DNA from: Cellvibrio sp. KY-GH-1
GTDB taxonomy: Bacteria; Pseudomonadota; Gammaproteobacteria; Pseudomonadales; Cellvibrionaceae
DNA length: 64,000 nucleotides
Direction of reading: 5' to 3'
Assembly: GCF_008806975.1 (NCBI RefSeq)
Contig: NZ_CP031728.1
Span: 2,542,001 to 2,606,000, forward strand
The notes under the pieces were generated by a model. The model had not been told where the DNA came from. It did not search any database and was given only the letters and a program-made list of their open reading frames with translations. Of the stretch, positions 19,387 through 28,182 are shown one piece after another; positions within the stretch are counted from its first letter, which is position 1, and each line of letters starts with the position of its first letter. A program made the translations under genes and the position numbers.

Positions 19387-19489
19387 GCCTAACCAGTGAC
19401 TGTGGTAAAAAATCGGTTGACTCGGCATTAAAATCATCTTTCGCTCTTGCTTTGTATACTGCCACCAAGGTCCGCAATGGCCGTTATGC
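19387..19489. other. attC-like recombination site C
   Basis: GCCTAAC at 19387-19393 matches the inverse core RYYYAAC, and GTTATGC at 19483-19489 is close to its partner GTTRRRY. The span is 103 bp, within the normal attC size range. The internal dyad is only partial (GACTGTGG against CCACCAAGGTC). It starts 3 nt after the stop of the preceding small gene. Confidence 0.45.
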
Positions 19490-19582
19490 GAAATTCGGTA
19501 GCCTTTCCGGCTTTCATACCTCGTTGATGGATAACCGACTTCATCAAATTTAAAAATAATTAGCTGAAGGAGTTTTAAAAGC

Positions 19583-19924
19583 ATGCGTGCAATTTTATTA
19601 ATTATAACTTTCAATGCATCACAGGTCTTTGCTATCGGGGCTGACGAGTGTTTTCTCCGAGCTGTAGTTGATAACCGGGAAATAGCACTCAAAAATATCG
19701 AAGTAACCCCTCCCACTTACGGCCTGAGCGGCTCCAATAACTATGGTTATTGTGAAATGGATAGCGGGTACAGTGTTTTACAGTGTTCCGCAGCAAAGGA
19801 AAATAAGGGGACGTTGGTTTATGAGCTGGACGCCGAAAATATTGATGAGCAAACCTACCAGTGCAAATCCGGATGCGATGCTAATATTGCGAAAAAATTT
19901 GTGATGGTGTGCGAAGGTGATTAA
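19583..19924 (+). CDS. Small secreted cysteine-containing hypothetical protein
   Basis: This 113-residue protein has a short signal peptide (MRAILLIITFNASQVFA). Its mature region has several cysteines (DECFLRA, YCEMDSGYSVLQCSAAKEN, YQCKSGCDAN, MVCEGD), suggesting disulfides in the periplasm or outside. A GAAGGAG site lies 12-14 bp upstream of the ATG. It follows attC-like site C by 93 bp but has no attC-like site after it. No family recognised. Confidence 0.62.
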   Translation: MRAILLIITFNASQVFAIGADECFLRAVVDNREIALKNIEVTPPTYGLSGSNNYGYCEMDSGYSVLQCSAAKENKGTLVYELDAENIDEQTYQCKSGCDANIAKKFVMVCEGD

Positions 19925-20251
19925 TGATCCCTACCGCTGCTGGCATTGTTTCTCGTTTTATACCTATTAATAATTTACGGCTGTGTATTGGGAACCGCCA
20001 TAGATCGCTTTTAATTACTCAACTTACAATATAAAAGCCCATCTACCGCCGGGCTGGATAGACTTGTTGGCTGCACAAAATTATCCATCCATCTGACCTA
20101 TTTTGCCTTGTTGGCTTTACCCAAGGCGCTGATTAGCGCCGCCCATCACCACCTCAAGCACCCACCCTTAAACTATTTTTTTGCCGACACTTGCAACTAC
20201 GATATTCACCGTACATACTACCTACGGCATCCACCGTAGAAGGAGAGTTCA
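19925..20251. other. Leader region of the blaI-blaR1 operon
   Basis: This gap of 327 bp has no convincing ORF. Its right end carries the dyads described as the BlaI operator candidate. A CATCC-rich, weakly self-complementary stretch near 20050-20130 was seen but not assigned. Confidence 0.5.
20197..20239. promoter_or_regulatory. Candidate BlaI-family operator dyads
   Basis: CTACGG at 20222-20227 and CCGTAG at 20234-20239 form a perfect inverted repeat with a 6-bp spacer, 12 bp before blaI. A related half-dyad, TACG-N8-CGTA, lies at 20198-20213. BlaI/MecI proteins bind such dyads as dimers and repress their own operon. Confidence 0.5.
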
Positions 20252-20617
20252 ATGGCTACGCCCTCGCAAGCTGAACTGGAAATACTGAATCTGCTCTGGC
20301 GTCATAAAGAAGCCAGTGTTCAGTTAATTAACGATGAGTTAAACAAGCTTCGCCCTATTGGTTATACAACCACTCTTAAAACAATGCAGTTGATGGCTCA
20401 GAAAGGCTGGCTGGATCGGCGCATGGAGGGAAAGAGTCACATTTATCAAGCACTACTGCAGGAAGATGAGATCAAAGAAAACCTGCTAAGTCGTTTTATT
20501 GATTCAACATTTATGGGCTCCCGCAGTCAGCTATTGATGCGACTACTGGGGCAGGAAAAAGTTAGCAAAGATGAGATTCGTGAATTAAAAGAATATTTAA
20601 AAAAGCTGGAGGAATAA
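20252..20617 (+). CDS. BlaI/MecI/CopY-family repressor
   Basis: This 121-residue winged-helix repressor has PSQAELEILNLLWRHKEASVQ, TTTLKTMQLMAQKGWLDRR, and a C-terminal dimerisation helix. An AAGGAGAG site precedes it. The blaR1-like gene follows 4 bp after the stop, so they form one operon in which the membrane protease would trigger removal of the repressor. There is no beta-lactamase nearby, so the regulon is probably something other than beta-lactam resistance. Confidence 0.88.
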   Translation: MATPSQAELEILNLLWRHKEASVQLINDELNKLRPIGYTTTLKTMQLMAQKGWLDRRMEGKSHIYQALLQEDEIKENLLSRFIDSTFMGSRSQLLMRLLGQEKVSKDEIRELKEYLKKLEE

Positions 20618-20621
20618 GGAA

Positions 20622-22745
20622 ATGAATAATTTGTTTAATCAAATGTTCGGTGATCTTGGCTTTGCGCTCGCATGGACACTGTTACATTCAATTTGGCAAT
20701 TCGCGATTTTTGCGTTCTGCTATGTATGCTTTAGCCGCTTTATTAAAACCTCTGCCTTGCGCTACCAATTTGCGCTGGGCTTGTTTTCCCTGTGCGCGCT
20801 GGTCAGCGCACTGACTTTCCAGCATTACTATTCCAGCATCGTTGATGCTCAACAAACACTTGCTACAAGCCTCCCAAGTGCAGCCCAACCGCAAGCTCAA
20901 GCTACGTTCAGCAACGCGATCCGCTTTTTTAACGGCAATATTCACTGGATCATGTATATCTGGGCATTCGGATTTCTATTACATCTGAGCCGCACAACGC
21001 TGGATTTTATTAATTGCAGAAAATTGGTGCAGTTTGGTTCCCAGGATCTCGATCAACAATGGATCGGCAAATTTGCTGCATTGGAACAGGTGATCGGCAC
21101 AACCACCAAGGTTATTTACAAAACATCGGCAATGGTAAGCTCCCCCTGTGTAATCGGCGTATTTAAACCCGTCATTTTAATTCCTCCAGCGGTATTATTG
21201 AGCCTCACGCCAACGCAAATAGAAGCGGTTATGCTACATGAGCTTGCGCATGTAAAACGCAATGATTATTTGGTGAACCTACTGCAGTGCGCGGTTAAAA
21301 GCATTTTCTTTTTCAATCCTTTTTTGGTTTATTTGTCCAAAAAAATTGATCAGGAGCGGGAGAACTCCTGTGATGATCTGGCGGTTTCTCATTGCGCCAG
21401 TACACTGACCTACGCAAGCAGCATTAGCGCACTCACTGAACTGGGCCTAAGCAACCGATTGCCCCTTGCAGCAAACGCCGATAAGTATTCAGTATTAAAC
21501 AGAGTGAAGCGCTTGTTTGGCGATCAACCCAACGAAAAAACAACCTTCCAGTTTTTTAGCTCAGCGCTGATAGCGATGCTGGGAATGGTTATGGCCGTGA
21601 ATATTCAAGCCGTACCTTACTCGACCGCAAAAACGTCTAACCAGGAGAAAAACCCGACTGAAGTCTCAGTGCCGGTGGCAGCACCGATTCAAAGCGCGGC
21701 TCCCGCTAACCTAGCGTTTCAGGAATCTAAAACAGAACAATTAGCAGCTCTGGAGCAAGTGTCCACTGCTGTTGCTACAGACGCGCCAGTCACAACAGCA
21801 GAGGTGGCAGCAGTTGCCAAACCTGCGATTGAGGCTGACGTCAAACCAGCGCAAAAGCCGGCGCCGGTAGCCCAGATGAATAACAAAGCGGAGTCTCCTT
21901 CACTCGCCACTCAAGCGGCAATCGACTATGTAAATTTGCCTGAAGACAAAGAACAAACAAACCCGGAAAACCTGAATACTGCACAGCCAAACCAGCTATT
22001 GACGACTGAAAGGGTTGGAAAAATTGCACCCGTCAATGCGGTTCAAACAGCGAATAAAACAAACCCGGAGGAAATAGGCAATTCCACACGCCCGAATAGT
22101 GAAACAAGTCCATCCGGCAGCAATTCCTATGTCAACTGGGAAAAAACCAAACTCTCAAAATTTCTTATCAACGAAAATGTCGATTTCTCAAAATACAATA
22201 AAGTGATCGTATACCCCACCACCTTCAATCGCTTAAAGATTTCTGAGAAAACCAAGGAAAAGGTTGCCAAGGCTTGGATGAAATCAACTTTCGAAGAAAT
22301 GAATGAATATTGCAATTATTTCGACCATGCAGCTAAAAATAAATTTAATAAATCCAGTGCATTCCGCTTAACGAATAAAGGTGGAGACAATGTACTGGCG
22401 ATGGAGATTCGCATGATCGAGCTTCTCCCAAACTCCACGTCTAGAAAAGAGCCTAACGTTGGTGTTTTAGAAGTACAAGCTGTACTGGTTGATACAAAAA
22501 GCGGAGCCTTGGTAGCAGTTATTGAAGACCAACTACCTGTGAATGGCTACTACGCTTTTCATCGCGTGGCATATTCCGGTGGTAGTGGTTCGGGCTCAGC
22601 AGCGCTACCCGGTAGCAGCTCGCCTGTTGCAATTGCGCAAGGGAGTTCAGGCGGCCAGGCCGCACTTGGTTGGGCCGGCGCATCACGTATTTTTGCACAA
22701 AAAATTCATGACGACATGAAGAAGCTAAAGCGAGAAAGCCGTTAG
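20622..22745 (+). CDS. BlaR1/M56-like sensor protease, copy 1
   Basis: This 707-residue membrane protein has membrane segments near residues 9-33, 45-63, 105-120 and 315-330. The M56 zinc protease motif HELAHVKRND sits in a cytoplasmic region, with ENSCDDLAV farther on. A long Ala/Pro-rich linker (about 340-480) leads to a periplasmic domain of ~200 residues (VDFSKYNKVIVYPTTFNRLKI...) that resembles the DUF3313 lipoprotein family rather than a penicillin-binding domain. It is therefore not a classical beta-lactam sensor. The first ~440 residues are almost identical to the downstream copy. The C-terminal 240 residues differ. Confidence 0.85.
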   Translation: MNNLFNQMFGDLGFALAWTLLHSIWQFAIFAFCYVCFSRFIKTSALRYQFALGLFSLCALVSALTFQHYYSSIVDAQQTLATSLPSAAQPQAQATFSNAIRFFNGNIHWIMYIWAFGFLLHLSRTTLDFINCRKLVQFGSQDLDQQWIGKFAALEQVIGTTTKVIYKTSAMVSSPCVIGVFKPVILIPPAVLLSLTPTQIEAVMLHELAHVKRNDYLVNLLQCAVKSIFFFNPFLVYLSKKIDQERENSCDDLAVSHCASTLTYASSISALTELGLSNRLPLAANADKYSVLNRVKRLFGDQPNEKTTFQFFSSALIAMLGMVMAVNIQAVPYSTAKTSNQEKNPTEVSVPVAAPIQSAAPANLAFQESKTEQLAALEQVSTAVATDAPVTTAEVAAVAKPAIEADVKPAQKPAPVAQMNNKAESPSLATQAAIDYVNLPEDKEQTNPENLNTAQPNQLLTTERVGKIAPVNAVQTANKTNPEEIGNSTRPNSETSPSGSNSYVNWEKTKLSKFLINENVDFSKYNKVIVYPTTFNRLKISEKTKEKVAKAWMKSTFEEMNEYCNYFDHAAKNKFNKSSAFRLTNKGGDNVLAMEIRMIELLPNSTSRKEPNVGVLEVQAVLVDTKSGALVAVIEDQLPVNGYYAFHRVAYSGGSGSGSAALPGSSSPVAIAQGSSGGQAALGWAGASRIFAQKIHDDMKKLKRESR

Positions 22746-22849
22746 CTTTTCTTAAACAACTGCATTCATTCTGCAACGATTGGAAAAAGCCTATAAATCT
22801 AAAATGACCGCGACTGTAAAATAATGCTAAAAACTGGAGAACTAAGGAA

Positions 22850-24985
22850 ATGAATAATTTGTTTAATCAAATGTTCGATGATCTTGGCTTTGCGCTCGCA
22901 TGGACACTGTTACATTCAATTTGGCAATTCGCGATTTTTGCGTTCTGCTATGTATGCTTTAGCCGCTTTATTAAAACCTCTGCCTTGCGCTACCAATTTG
23001 CGCTGGGCTTGTTTTCCCTGTGCGCGCTGGTCAGCGCACTGACTTTCCAGCATTACTATTCCAGCATCGTTGATGCTCAACAAACACTTGCTACAAGCCT
23101 CCCAAGTGCAGCCCAACCGCAAGCTCAAGCTACGTTCAGCAACGCGATCCGCTTTTTTAACGGCAATATTCACTGGATCATGTATATCTGGGCATTCGGA
23201 TTTCTATTACATCTGAGCCGCACAACGCTGGATTTTATTAATTGCAGAAAATTGGTGCAGTTTGGTTCCCATGATCTCGATCAACAATGGATCGGCAAAT
23301 TTGCTGCATTGGAACAGGTGATCGGCACAACCACCAAGGTTATTTACAAAACCTCGGCAATGGTAAGCTCCCCCTGTGTAATCGGCGTATTTAAACCCGT
23401 CATTTTAATTCCTCCAGCGGTATTATTGAGCCTCACGCCAACGCAAATAGAAGCGGTTATGCTACATGAGCTTGCGCATGTAAAACGCAACGATTATTTG
23501 GTGAACCTACTGCAGTGCGCGGTTAAAAGCATTTTCTTTTTCAATCCTTTTTTGGTTTATTTGTCCAAAAAAATTGATCAGGAGCGGGAGAACTCCTGTG
23601 ATGATCTGGCGGTTTCTCATTGCGCGAGTACACTGACCTACGCAAGCAGCATTAGCGCACTCACTGAACTGGGCCTAAGCAACCGCTTGGCCCTTGCAGC
23701 AAACGCCGATAAGTATTCAGTATTAAACAGAGTGAAGCGCTTGTTTGGCGATCAACCCAACGAAAAAACAACCTTCCAGTTTTTTAGCTCAGCGCTGATA
23801 GCGATGCTGGGAATGGTTATGGCCATGAATATTCAAGCCGTACCTTACTCGACCGCAAAAACGTCTAACCAGGAGAAAAACCCGACTGAAGTCTCAGCGC
23901 CGGTGGCAGCACCTATTCAAAGCGCGGCTCCCGCTAACCTAGCGTTTCAGGAATCTAAAACAGAACAATTAGCAGCTCTGGAGCAAGCGCCCACTGCTGT
24001 TGCGACAGACGCGCCAGTCACAACAGCTGAGGTGGCAGCAGTTGCCAAACCTGCGATTGAGGCTGACGTCAAACCAACGCAAAAGCCGGCGCCGGTAGCG
24101 CAGATGAATAACAAAGCGGAGTCTCCTTCACTCGCCACTCAAGCGGCCATCGACTATGTAAATCAGGAAGAGGCGAAAGCTGACCTGAACGAATACAAAT
24201 TAAATACTGCCGAGTTAAAGCAATTGCTGAAACCGGAAAAAAGCGAGCGTATTGCCGCTGTCGATGAAATCCAACCTACCAAAAAAATGGAACCCCTGGC
24301 ATCAAACAAAATTGCGCTAGATTATCCCCTGCGCGCTGCGGAGGCAGCGCCGGAAGGTGCCAGCTCGTACAGCTACTGGAACAAATCCAGATTCACCAAA
24401 TTCTTTGTCAACGAAAAAGTCGATTTCACGAAATACAATCGTGTCATCTTATTCCCCACCACATTTGATCGCTTAAAAATTTCTGAGAAAACCAAGGAAA
24501 GCGTTGCCAAAGCCTGGATGAAATCCACGTTTGAAGAGATGAATGAATATTGTAATTTTTTCGACCGGGCAGCGACCAATAAATTTAAACAATCCGGCTC
24601 ATTTCGCTTGGCAAAAAAAGGTGGAGAAAATGTACTGGCAATAGAAATTAGAATGATGGAGTTTCATCCACTAACTGCATCCAAAAAAGATCCAAACGTT
24701 GGCACTCTGGAGTTGCAAGCCATACTGGCTGATTCAAAAACTGGTGAACTCGTAGCAATTATTGAGGGCAGGATGCTGATCAACGCCCATAATGTGTCGC
24801 GCCATATACGTCGTTCGGACAGTACTATTTCAGAAATCACGTTGTTACCTGGACAGAGATCTCCGTTTTCAACTTTGGAAACCGGCTCATTAGGAGAAGC
24901 AACAATCGGATGGAATGTAGCGTCCTTTTTCTTCATCGAAAATCTGCACTATGACATGAAACGATTCAAACGAAGCCAACGGTAA
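22850..24985 (+). CDS. BlaR1/M56-like sensor protease, copy 2
   Basis: This 711-residue paralogue of the preceding gene has the same membrane topology and HELAHVKRND site. The first ~440 residues differ from copy 1 at only about eight positions (for example G11D and Q137H). After the shared linker the sequences diverge: the C-terminal domain (VDFTKYNRVILFPTTFDRLKI...) is clearly related but only moderately similar, and the extreme C-termini are different. The duplicated block starts upstream of the ATG (shared CTGGAG..TAAGGAAATG leader). It probably forms a second sensor in the same operon. Confidence 0.85.
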   Translation: MNNLFNQMFDDLGFALAWTLLHSIWQFAIFAFCYVCFSRFIKTSALRYQFALGLFSLCALVSALTFQHYYSSIVDAQQTLATSLPSAAQPQAQATFSNAIRFFNGNIHWIMYIWAFGFLLHLSRTTLDFINCRKLVQFGSHDLDQQWIGKFAALEQVIGTTTKVIYKTSAMVSSPCVIGVFKPVILIPPAVLLSLTPTQIEAVMLHELAHVKRNDYLVNLLQCAVKSIFFFNPFLVYLSKKIDQERENSCDDLAVSHCASTLTYASSISALTELGLSNRLALAANADKYSVLNRVKRLFGDQPNEKTTFQFFSSALIAMLGMVMAMNIQAVPYSTAKTSNQEKNPTEVSAPVAAPIQSAAPANLAFQESKTEQLAALEQAPTAVATDAPVTTAEVAAVAKPAIEADVKPTQKPAPVAQMNNKAESPSLATQAAIDYVNQEEAKADLNEYKLNTAELKQLLKPEKSERIAAVDEIQPTKKMEPLASNKIALDYPLRAAEAAPEGASSYSYWNKSRFTKFFVNEKVDFTKYNRVILFPTTFDRLKISEKTKESVAKAWMKSTFEEMNEYCNFFDRAATNKFKQSGSFRLAKKGGENVLAIEIRMMEFHPLTASKKDPNVGTLELQAILADSKTGELVAIIEGRMLINAHNVSRHIRRSDSTISEITLLPGQRSPFSTLETGSLGEATIGWNVASFFFIENLHYDMKRFKRSQR

Positions 24986-25071
24986 TATTGATTTATTTTC
25001 GAACGGCCAAGTGCTCCACATAAGTATCAAGATCGATTTTAATTCAGCCGCGACGTAACTATGTAGATAGT

Positions 25072-25108
25072 AAAAAGCCCATCCGTTTTTCAACGGATGG
25101 GCTTTTTA
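25072..25108. terminator. Bidirectional terminator between blaR1 copy 2 and xyl31A
   Basis: GCCCATCCGTT pairs with AACGGATGGGC around a short loop, with AAAAA before and TTTTT after. It serves both the plus-strand sensor operon and the minus-strand xyloglucan genes. Confidence 0.85.
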
Positions 25109-25129
25109 ATTACCAGCAACTTAATAAAA

Positions 25130-28096
25130 TTATTTAGCCAATTTTACCGTCACTGCTTTACCGGCGTAATCGATTGTCTCCAACGGAGCTGCATCGAAGT
25201 TCGCGGCGTCTTTGCTTGGGCCTGCGATTATACGCACGCTGATTTTGCGTTCGTTAGCCATGCCGGTGAAGCCGCCAATGCGGTCCCCGATGATGACTGT
25301 GCCGGTGGCATCGTCGTAGGCTACAGGAATGCGTGACCACTCGCCTTGTTCGTATTTCACTGAGCGACCGTCGTCTTCGTAAATTTCGAAGCTACCGTTA
25401 GCGCCGGTGTATATATTTAAGGTGATTGGAGCATTCAAGCCTTCGTCAGTGTGTTGAATCAACGGACCGGTCGGAACGATTGAGCCGGCTTTTACGAACA
25501 ATGGCATTTGCGACAAAGGTGCATCGGCTTTAATGGTTTGACCGCCCGTTAATTTTTCACCGGTGTAGAAGTTGTACCAGTCAGCACCTGCCGGCAAGTA
25601 CACATCGCGCGAGCGCGCTTTGTCTTCGTATACCGGATTGACCAGGAAAGCTGGGCCAAACATGTATTGGGTGTTGATATTCCAACCGGCTTTGTCGTTC
25701 GGGAAATCCATTACCAGTGGACGCATAATGGTGCCGTCTTTGTGGTAGGTGTCACCCGCCAAGGTGTAGATGTAAGGCATCAAGCGGTAGCGCAACTTGA
25801 TGTAGTTTTCCAAGGTGGTATAGGCCTCGGTACCTTCATCGGCCAGGCTATAGATTTCACGGTAAGGGAACTGGCCGTGCGAACGGAACAGTGGCACAAA
25901 CGCGCCGAATTGGAACCAGCGCAGGTTCAGCTCTTGCCAATCGGCCACCAATTCCGGTTTCAGGTCGTGAATGTTCAACGCCGGCCCGCCATTCTTTGAG
26001 CCCCAACGATATTTATCTTCCGGGGTGAAGCCGCCGATATCAAAACTCCAGTTAGGCATGCCCGCTATACCTGTGCTGGCGCCTGCTGCAATTTGCTCTT
26101 TGAGGTTTTCCCAACGCGATGAGGTGTCACCACTCCAAATGGCCGCGCCTGTGCGCTGAATACCGCCAAAGCCTGAACGCGTCAAAATAAATGAACGCTT
26201 TTCCGGATCAGTCGCACGCTCACCTTCGTACACACCAGTCGCATTTGGAATCGCGTAGGAGTTGAAGTACTCCGCCCCCGAACCTATACCACCCTCACGG
26301 CTGATTAATTCTTTGCGCTTGGTGAAGCTCAGGTTGGAGTGAATATCCGGCTCGGCCGCATCCAACCACCAGGCGTCAAAGCCCTTGGTGTTCAACTTCT
26401 CGTTAATTTGCTTCCAAAAAATTTGCTGGGCTTCTTTCGGATAGGGATCATAAAACGCGTTCAGGTAGCCAGGGCCAATCCAGTCGAGATTTTTCTCCTC
26501 CAGATTTTTATTGAACATATAGCCTTTAGCATTTAGCTCTTTGTAGTTATCAGTGGTGGGATAAAATTTTGGCCACACGGAAATCATGATATTCCCGTTC
26601 ATGGCATGAATCTTATCGGTCAAGGCTTTGGCATCCGGGAAGAATTTCTTATCGAAATCATGGCTGCCCCACGCATTTTCCGGCCAGTAAGACCAGTCGA
26701 GCACAATGTTATCAATTGGAATTTTTTTCTCGCGATAATATTTAAAGGTATCGATGATTTCGTCTTGGGTTTTGTAGCGCTCGCGACTTTGCCAGAAACC
26801 ATAAACCCATTTTGGTAACATCACCGCATCGCCGGTCAGATGGCGGTAACCCGAAACCACGTCGTCTTTAGTCTCACCAGCCACAAAGTAATAGTCGATC
26901 GCTTTACCGGTATCCGAAGCCAGTGACAATTCGCCCTGCTCTTCTTTAGGCATAGGGTCCAGATGGGTCAACCGGAAGAAGCCCCCGCCCACAGTCCAAT
27001 CCACTTTCACGGATTTTTTCACACCGGCTTTCATTTCAGTGTTGAAGGTGTGGTACCAGGGGTTCCAGTTCATACGCCAACGGTCGAGTGCTAACTGGCC
27101 ATCCACATACAGTTTTGCATAACCTGAGTTATACATTTTGAAACGATGAATGCCGTCTTCGTCGGAGAGAATGCTACCTTCCCATTCAATGCGCAGATTT
27201 TTCGCATCTTTGGTTTCCTCCGGCAGCGGCACTTCGCGCACACTGTTATCGCTGAAGAATTGGTAATTCATATCGGCTTCTACGCGGGTCAATAATAATT
27301 TATCGCCATCGTAGTAACGCGCGGTAAGGCCGCCTTCTTTGCCTTCGGCATCAAACAGTTTCAAGGAAACATTTAATGGTTGGGTTTCGCGCGGATCGCC
27401 GAAACGGGTCACCGAATTGTTATCCCAAAGCACACCATAGTTGCGGCTGGAAACTACAAACGGAATAGAGATCACCAGGTTGTAGGTGGTCAACTCTACA
27501 TTTTCGCCCGCGTAATTGACTTGCCCATTTTGGTGCTGGCCCAAGCCGAAGAATCCTTCATCGCTGCCACGATTGAATTCCTGACGAATAGCAAATGAAT
27601 CTGCATCCGGCTTAATCGGATCAGCAGTCACAGTGCCGAAGCTGCCGCGATTTTCTTCTTTCAATAACAGATTGCCTTTAGCATCGCGGAAGCTGACAGT
27701 GCCATCAACCAGCGATAATTCAGCGCTCACTTGGGCGGTTTTCAATACTAATTTATCGCCTGTTTGTTCCGCAGTGAAAGGCACATTGGTAGCCGGCTTG
27801 GCGACCACCTGGATAGATTCAGGCACAACACCAAAATCAGCTCCCGGCAAGGCTGTGACGCGAATGATTTTTTCGCTCATCACCTGCAGGCGCACTTTTT
27901 TTACTTGGCCTTGCAGCAAGCTGACGATGACGCCATCTGCGGTTTTTTCAAATTGTGCCAGACTTTTTACTTGCTCCACTGGAGCAGAGCTGGAGCTGGC
28001 CGGTTCATTGCCGGATTGCTTTGAACACGCTTGCAACAGGGCGACCGAAGCCATCCCCAGAATGCAATGCGTGATCAGTTTCTTTGCAGATAACAT
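25130..28096 (-). CDS. xyl31A: GH31 alpha-xylosidase with PA14 insert
   Basis: This 988-residue lipoprotein has lipobox LQAC at residues 23-26. Its GH31 catalytic barrel has the nucleophile Asp in WWLDAAEPD and the acid/base region WSGDTSSRWENLKEQ. A PA14-like insert (about residues 225-370: GLTARYYDGDKLLL, DGIHRFKMYNSGYAKLYVDG) interrupts the N-terminal domain, a hallmark of Cellvibrio Xyl31A, which removes alpha-1,6-xylose from the non-reducing end of xyloglucan oligosaccharides at the outer membrane/periplasm. Its order with the GH35, TonB receptor and GH95 genes matches that of C. japonicus. I chose the ATG at 28096, with GAGG upstream; the longer frame starts with TTG. Confidence 0.93.
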   Translation of the reverse strand: MLSAKKLITHCILGMASVALLQACSKQSGNEPASSSSAPVEQVKSLAQFEKTADGVIVSLLQGQVKKVRLQVMSEKIIRVTALPGADFGVVPESIQVVAKPATNVPFTAEQTGDKLVLKTAQVSAELSLVDGTVSFRDAKGNLLLKEENRGSFGTVTADPIKPDADSFAIRQEFNRGSDEGFFGLGQHQNGQVNYAGENVELTTYNLVISIPFVVSSRNYGVLWDNNSVTRFGDPRETQPLNVSLKLFDAEGKEGGLTARYYDGDKLLLTRVEADMNYQFFSDNSVREVPLPEETKDAKNLRIEWEGSILSDEDGIHRFKMYNSGYAKLYVDGQLALDRWRMNWNPWYHTFNTEMKAGVKKSVKVDWTVGGGFFRLTHLDPMPKEEQGELSLASDTGKAIDYYFVAGETKDDVVSGYRHLTGDAVMLPKWVYGFWQSRERYKTQDEIIDTFKYYREKKIPIDNIVLDWSYWPENAWGSHDFDKKFFPDAKALTDKIHAMNGNIMISVWPKFYPTTDNYKELNAKGYMFNKNLEEKNLDWIGPGYLNAFYDPYPKEAQQIFWKQINEKLNTKGFDAWWLDAAEPDIHSNLSFTKRKELISREGGIGSGAEYFNSYAIPNATGVYEGERATDPEKRSFILTRSGFGGIQRTGAAIWSGDTSSRWENLKEQIAAGASTGIAGMPNWSFDIGGFTPEDKYRWGSKNGGPALNIHDLKPELVADWQELNLRWFQFGAFVPLFRSHGQFPYREIYSLADEGTEAYTTLENYIKLRYRLMPYIYTLAGDTYHKDGTIMRPLVMDFPNDKAGWNINTQYMFGPAFLVNPVYEDKARSRDVYLPAGADWYNFYTGEKLTGGQTIKADAPLSQMPLFVKAGSIVPTGPLIQHTDEGLNAPITLNIYTGANGSFEIYEDDGRSVKYEQGEWSRIPVAYDDATGTVIIGDRIGGFTGMANERKISVRIIAGPSKDAANFDAAPLETIDYAGKAVTVKLAK

Positions 28097-28182
28097 GTTT
28101 GAGTCCTCGTTCTGCGTGTTTTTCAAAAAGTGTCGTTGCAATTAAATGGGAAGCCTTTGGAGAATCGACCTACCCGATCTGA

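Noticed and set aside
18181..19500. Insertion sequence
   Set aside because: No transposase frame and no flanking target duplications; the small ORFs and core sites fit cassettes better.
19368..19553. Plus-strand ORF of 61 codons
   Set aside because: It lies mostly within attC-like site C and has no supporting start signal.
20252..24985. Beta-lactam resistance operon
   Set aside because: BlaI and BlaR1-like proteins are present, but the sensor domain is not penicillin-binding-like and no beta-lactamase is in the operon.
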